Shown: in pieces, positions 62,947 to 64,000 of the stretch
How the letters are laid out: each line of letters starts with the position of its first letter
Numbering within the stretch: position 1 is the stretch's first letter
From: Arabidopsis thaliana
Lineage: Eukaryota; Streptophyta; Magnoliopsida; Brassicales; Brassicaceae
Direction: 5' to 3'
DNA: 64,000 nucleotides
Assembly (NCBI RefSeq): GCF_000001735.4
Contig: NC_003076.8
Span: forward strand, 14,759,835 to 14,823,834
Made by a program: the position numbers and the translations under genes
Notes under the pieces: generated by a model
The model's input: only the letters and a program-made list of their open reading frames with translations
Databases searched by the model: none
What the model was told of the DNA's origin: nothing

Positions 62947-63872
62947 TCAAGATGGACAGTGGAGATCTCGAACACTCATCTTGCCAAGTAAATATTGCAA
63001 CTGATTTCGCCCAAGAGCCTTGGTAAGAAAATCGGCTAATTGCTCTGTCGTACGAACGTGTCGAGTAGACACAATTCCGTCTTTTATCCCATCTCGAACG
63101 AAATGACAATCTTTCTCAATGTGTTTCGTACGCTCGTGAAATACCGGATTAGCTGCAATGTGTAGTGCAGCTTTATTATCACAATGAAGACTTATTGATT
63201 CTGGATGAGGAACTTGAAAAATGAGAAGCAACTCCTTGAGCCATAAGAGTTCTTGATAAGTATAAGCCATAGCTCTGTATTCAGCTTCAGCGGAAGAGAG
63301 TGATACCCGTTCTTGCTTCTTTGTTTTCCAACATATAGGGGATTTGCCGAGTAAGACAACATAACCAGACAGTGAACGACGCGTTTTTGGACATGTTTGA
63401 AAATCTGAATCACAATAGGCATCTAGATGAAGATCATCATCGTTGCTTAGTAATAAGCCTTGTCCGCAAGTCCCTTTAAGATATCGTACTAGGCGAACTG
63501 CTACATCCCAATGACGTGTACGTGGTTGTCTGAGAAATTGCGCTAGAAGATGAACTAGATAGCAAAGGTCTGGTCGGGTGATAGAAAGATAAATCAACCG
63601 GCCAACTAACCTGCGGTATTTGGTTGGTTCATGATAGAATTCACCGTCTTCTTTGGCTAGAGTATGATTCTGTTCAATAGGAGTGTCAACGGGTTTAGCT
63701 CCAAGAAGTCTGCATTCAGAGATGATATCCAAAGTATATTTGCGTTGCGAAATATAAATCCCCTGCTTTCCTCTAGAGACTTCGATCCCAAGAAAGAATT
63801 TTAGAGGACCTAAATCTTTCATGTGAAAGCATTCACTCATATATGCCTTAAACTCTGCAGTTAGCTTGATGT
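62947..63872 (-). mobile_element. Copia pol C-terminus (RT end and RNase H), inverted
   Basis: Open minus-strand frame of 297 aa from the ATG at 63840, extendable to about 63872. It covers the last part of Copia reverse transcriptase (SECFHMKDLGPLKFFLGIEV) and RNase H with DAYCDSDF, SSAEAEYRA and HCDNKAALHIAANPVFHERT. It ends LHCPS, followed by a polypurine-like AAGGGGAGTA. The catalytic YVDD of reverse transcriptase is absent because homology stops near 63872. The frame is intact, so the fragment is fairly young. It lies opposite in strand to the adjacent LTR/PBS and to the segment after 63873. Confidence 0.88.
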
Positions 63873-64000
63873 AAGGGGGAGTGATTCCCCAGAAGAATCT
63901 AGTGTCACTGAAAACCCGGTTTCTCTTCCACCACCGGATGTGTCACATGAAAAGGATATACCGGTTTCAACGGTTGAGGCTACACAAACGCAGAATCCGA
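63873..64000 (+). mobile_element. Copia integrase-RT linker, plus strand, runs off window
   Basis: The plus-strand frame reads GSDSPEESSVTENPVSLPPP, then DVSHEKDIPVSTVEATQTQ: a Ser/Pro/Glu-rich linker of the type between integrase and reverse transcriptase in Copia polyproteins. The element continues past the window edge. Confidence 0.6.

Overview
This is eukaryotic nuclear DNA from a crucifer, almost certainly Arabidopsis thaliana. The genes are short-intron plant genes with GT-AG junctions, the intergenic DNA is AT-rich, and plant-only families are present (DUF674, plant mobile domain, DUF1985, group I bZIP). The spliced protein reconstructed at 7680-10224 (481 aa) agrees with what I remember of A. 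thaliana WSD1. The gene order RING / ARM / WSD1 / TM9SF / DUF674 / ZPR1 / RIO1 / plastid protein / PRP38 / DnaJ matches my memory of chromosome 5 around AT5G37280-AT5G37380, near the pericentromere. The locus assignment is from memory and was not searched. I reconstructed each gene by following reading frames across splice sites; in every multi-exon model the exon lengths add up to an open frame.

Layout. 1441-2091 (-): intronless RING-H2 protein. 2896-4263 (+): ARMC7-like armadillo protein. 7680-10224 (+): WSD1 wax ester synthase. 13002-16259 (-): nine-span endomembrane protein of the TM9SF/EMP70 family. 18097-19718 (+): DUF674 protein. 22158-26700: repeat-rich block with an RRM pseudogene and a broken DUF1985 transposon-associated gene, flanked by 134-bp direct repeats. 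27654-32539 (-): ZPR1 double zinc-finger protein. 33203-35994 (+): RIO1 kinase, divergent from ZPR1 across a short shared promoter. 36255-37247 (+): broken plant-mobile-domain gene. 38150-39620: nearly loop-free 0.7-kb inverted repeat built from the C-terminal end of a group I bZIP gene. 45603-48279 (-): predicted plastid membrane protein. 53011-56154 (-): PRP38-domain SR-like splicing protein. 57201-58496 (-): DnaJ protein. 62616-64000: rearranged Copia retrotransposon running off the window.

The intact genes are independent housekeeping or metabolic genes: ribosome maturation (RIO1), splicing (PRP38), protein handling (DnaJ, ZPR1, TM9SF), ubiquitination (RING) and cuticular wax (WSD1). The DNA between them holds mobile-element remnants: a Helitron 3' end, fold-back elements, LINE-like pieces, LTR-element pieces and minisatellites. 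I found no new multi-gene system. The most interesting items are the bZIP-derived hairpin locus, a displaced copy of the ZPR1 promoter/5' UTR whose two G-boxes have both decayed at CpG, a 29-bp element shared by the 5' regions of ZPR1 and the PRP38 gene, and the word-repeat introns of the DUF1985 relic.
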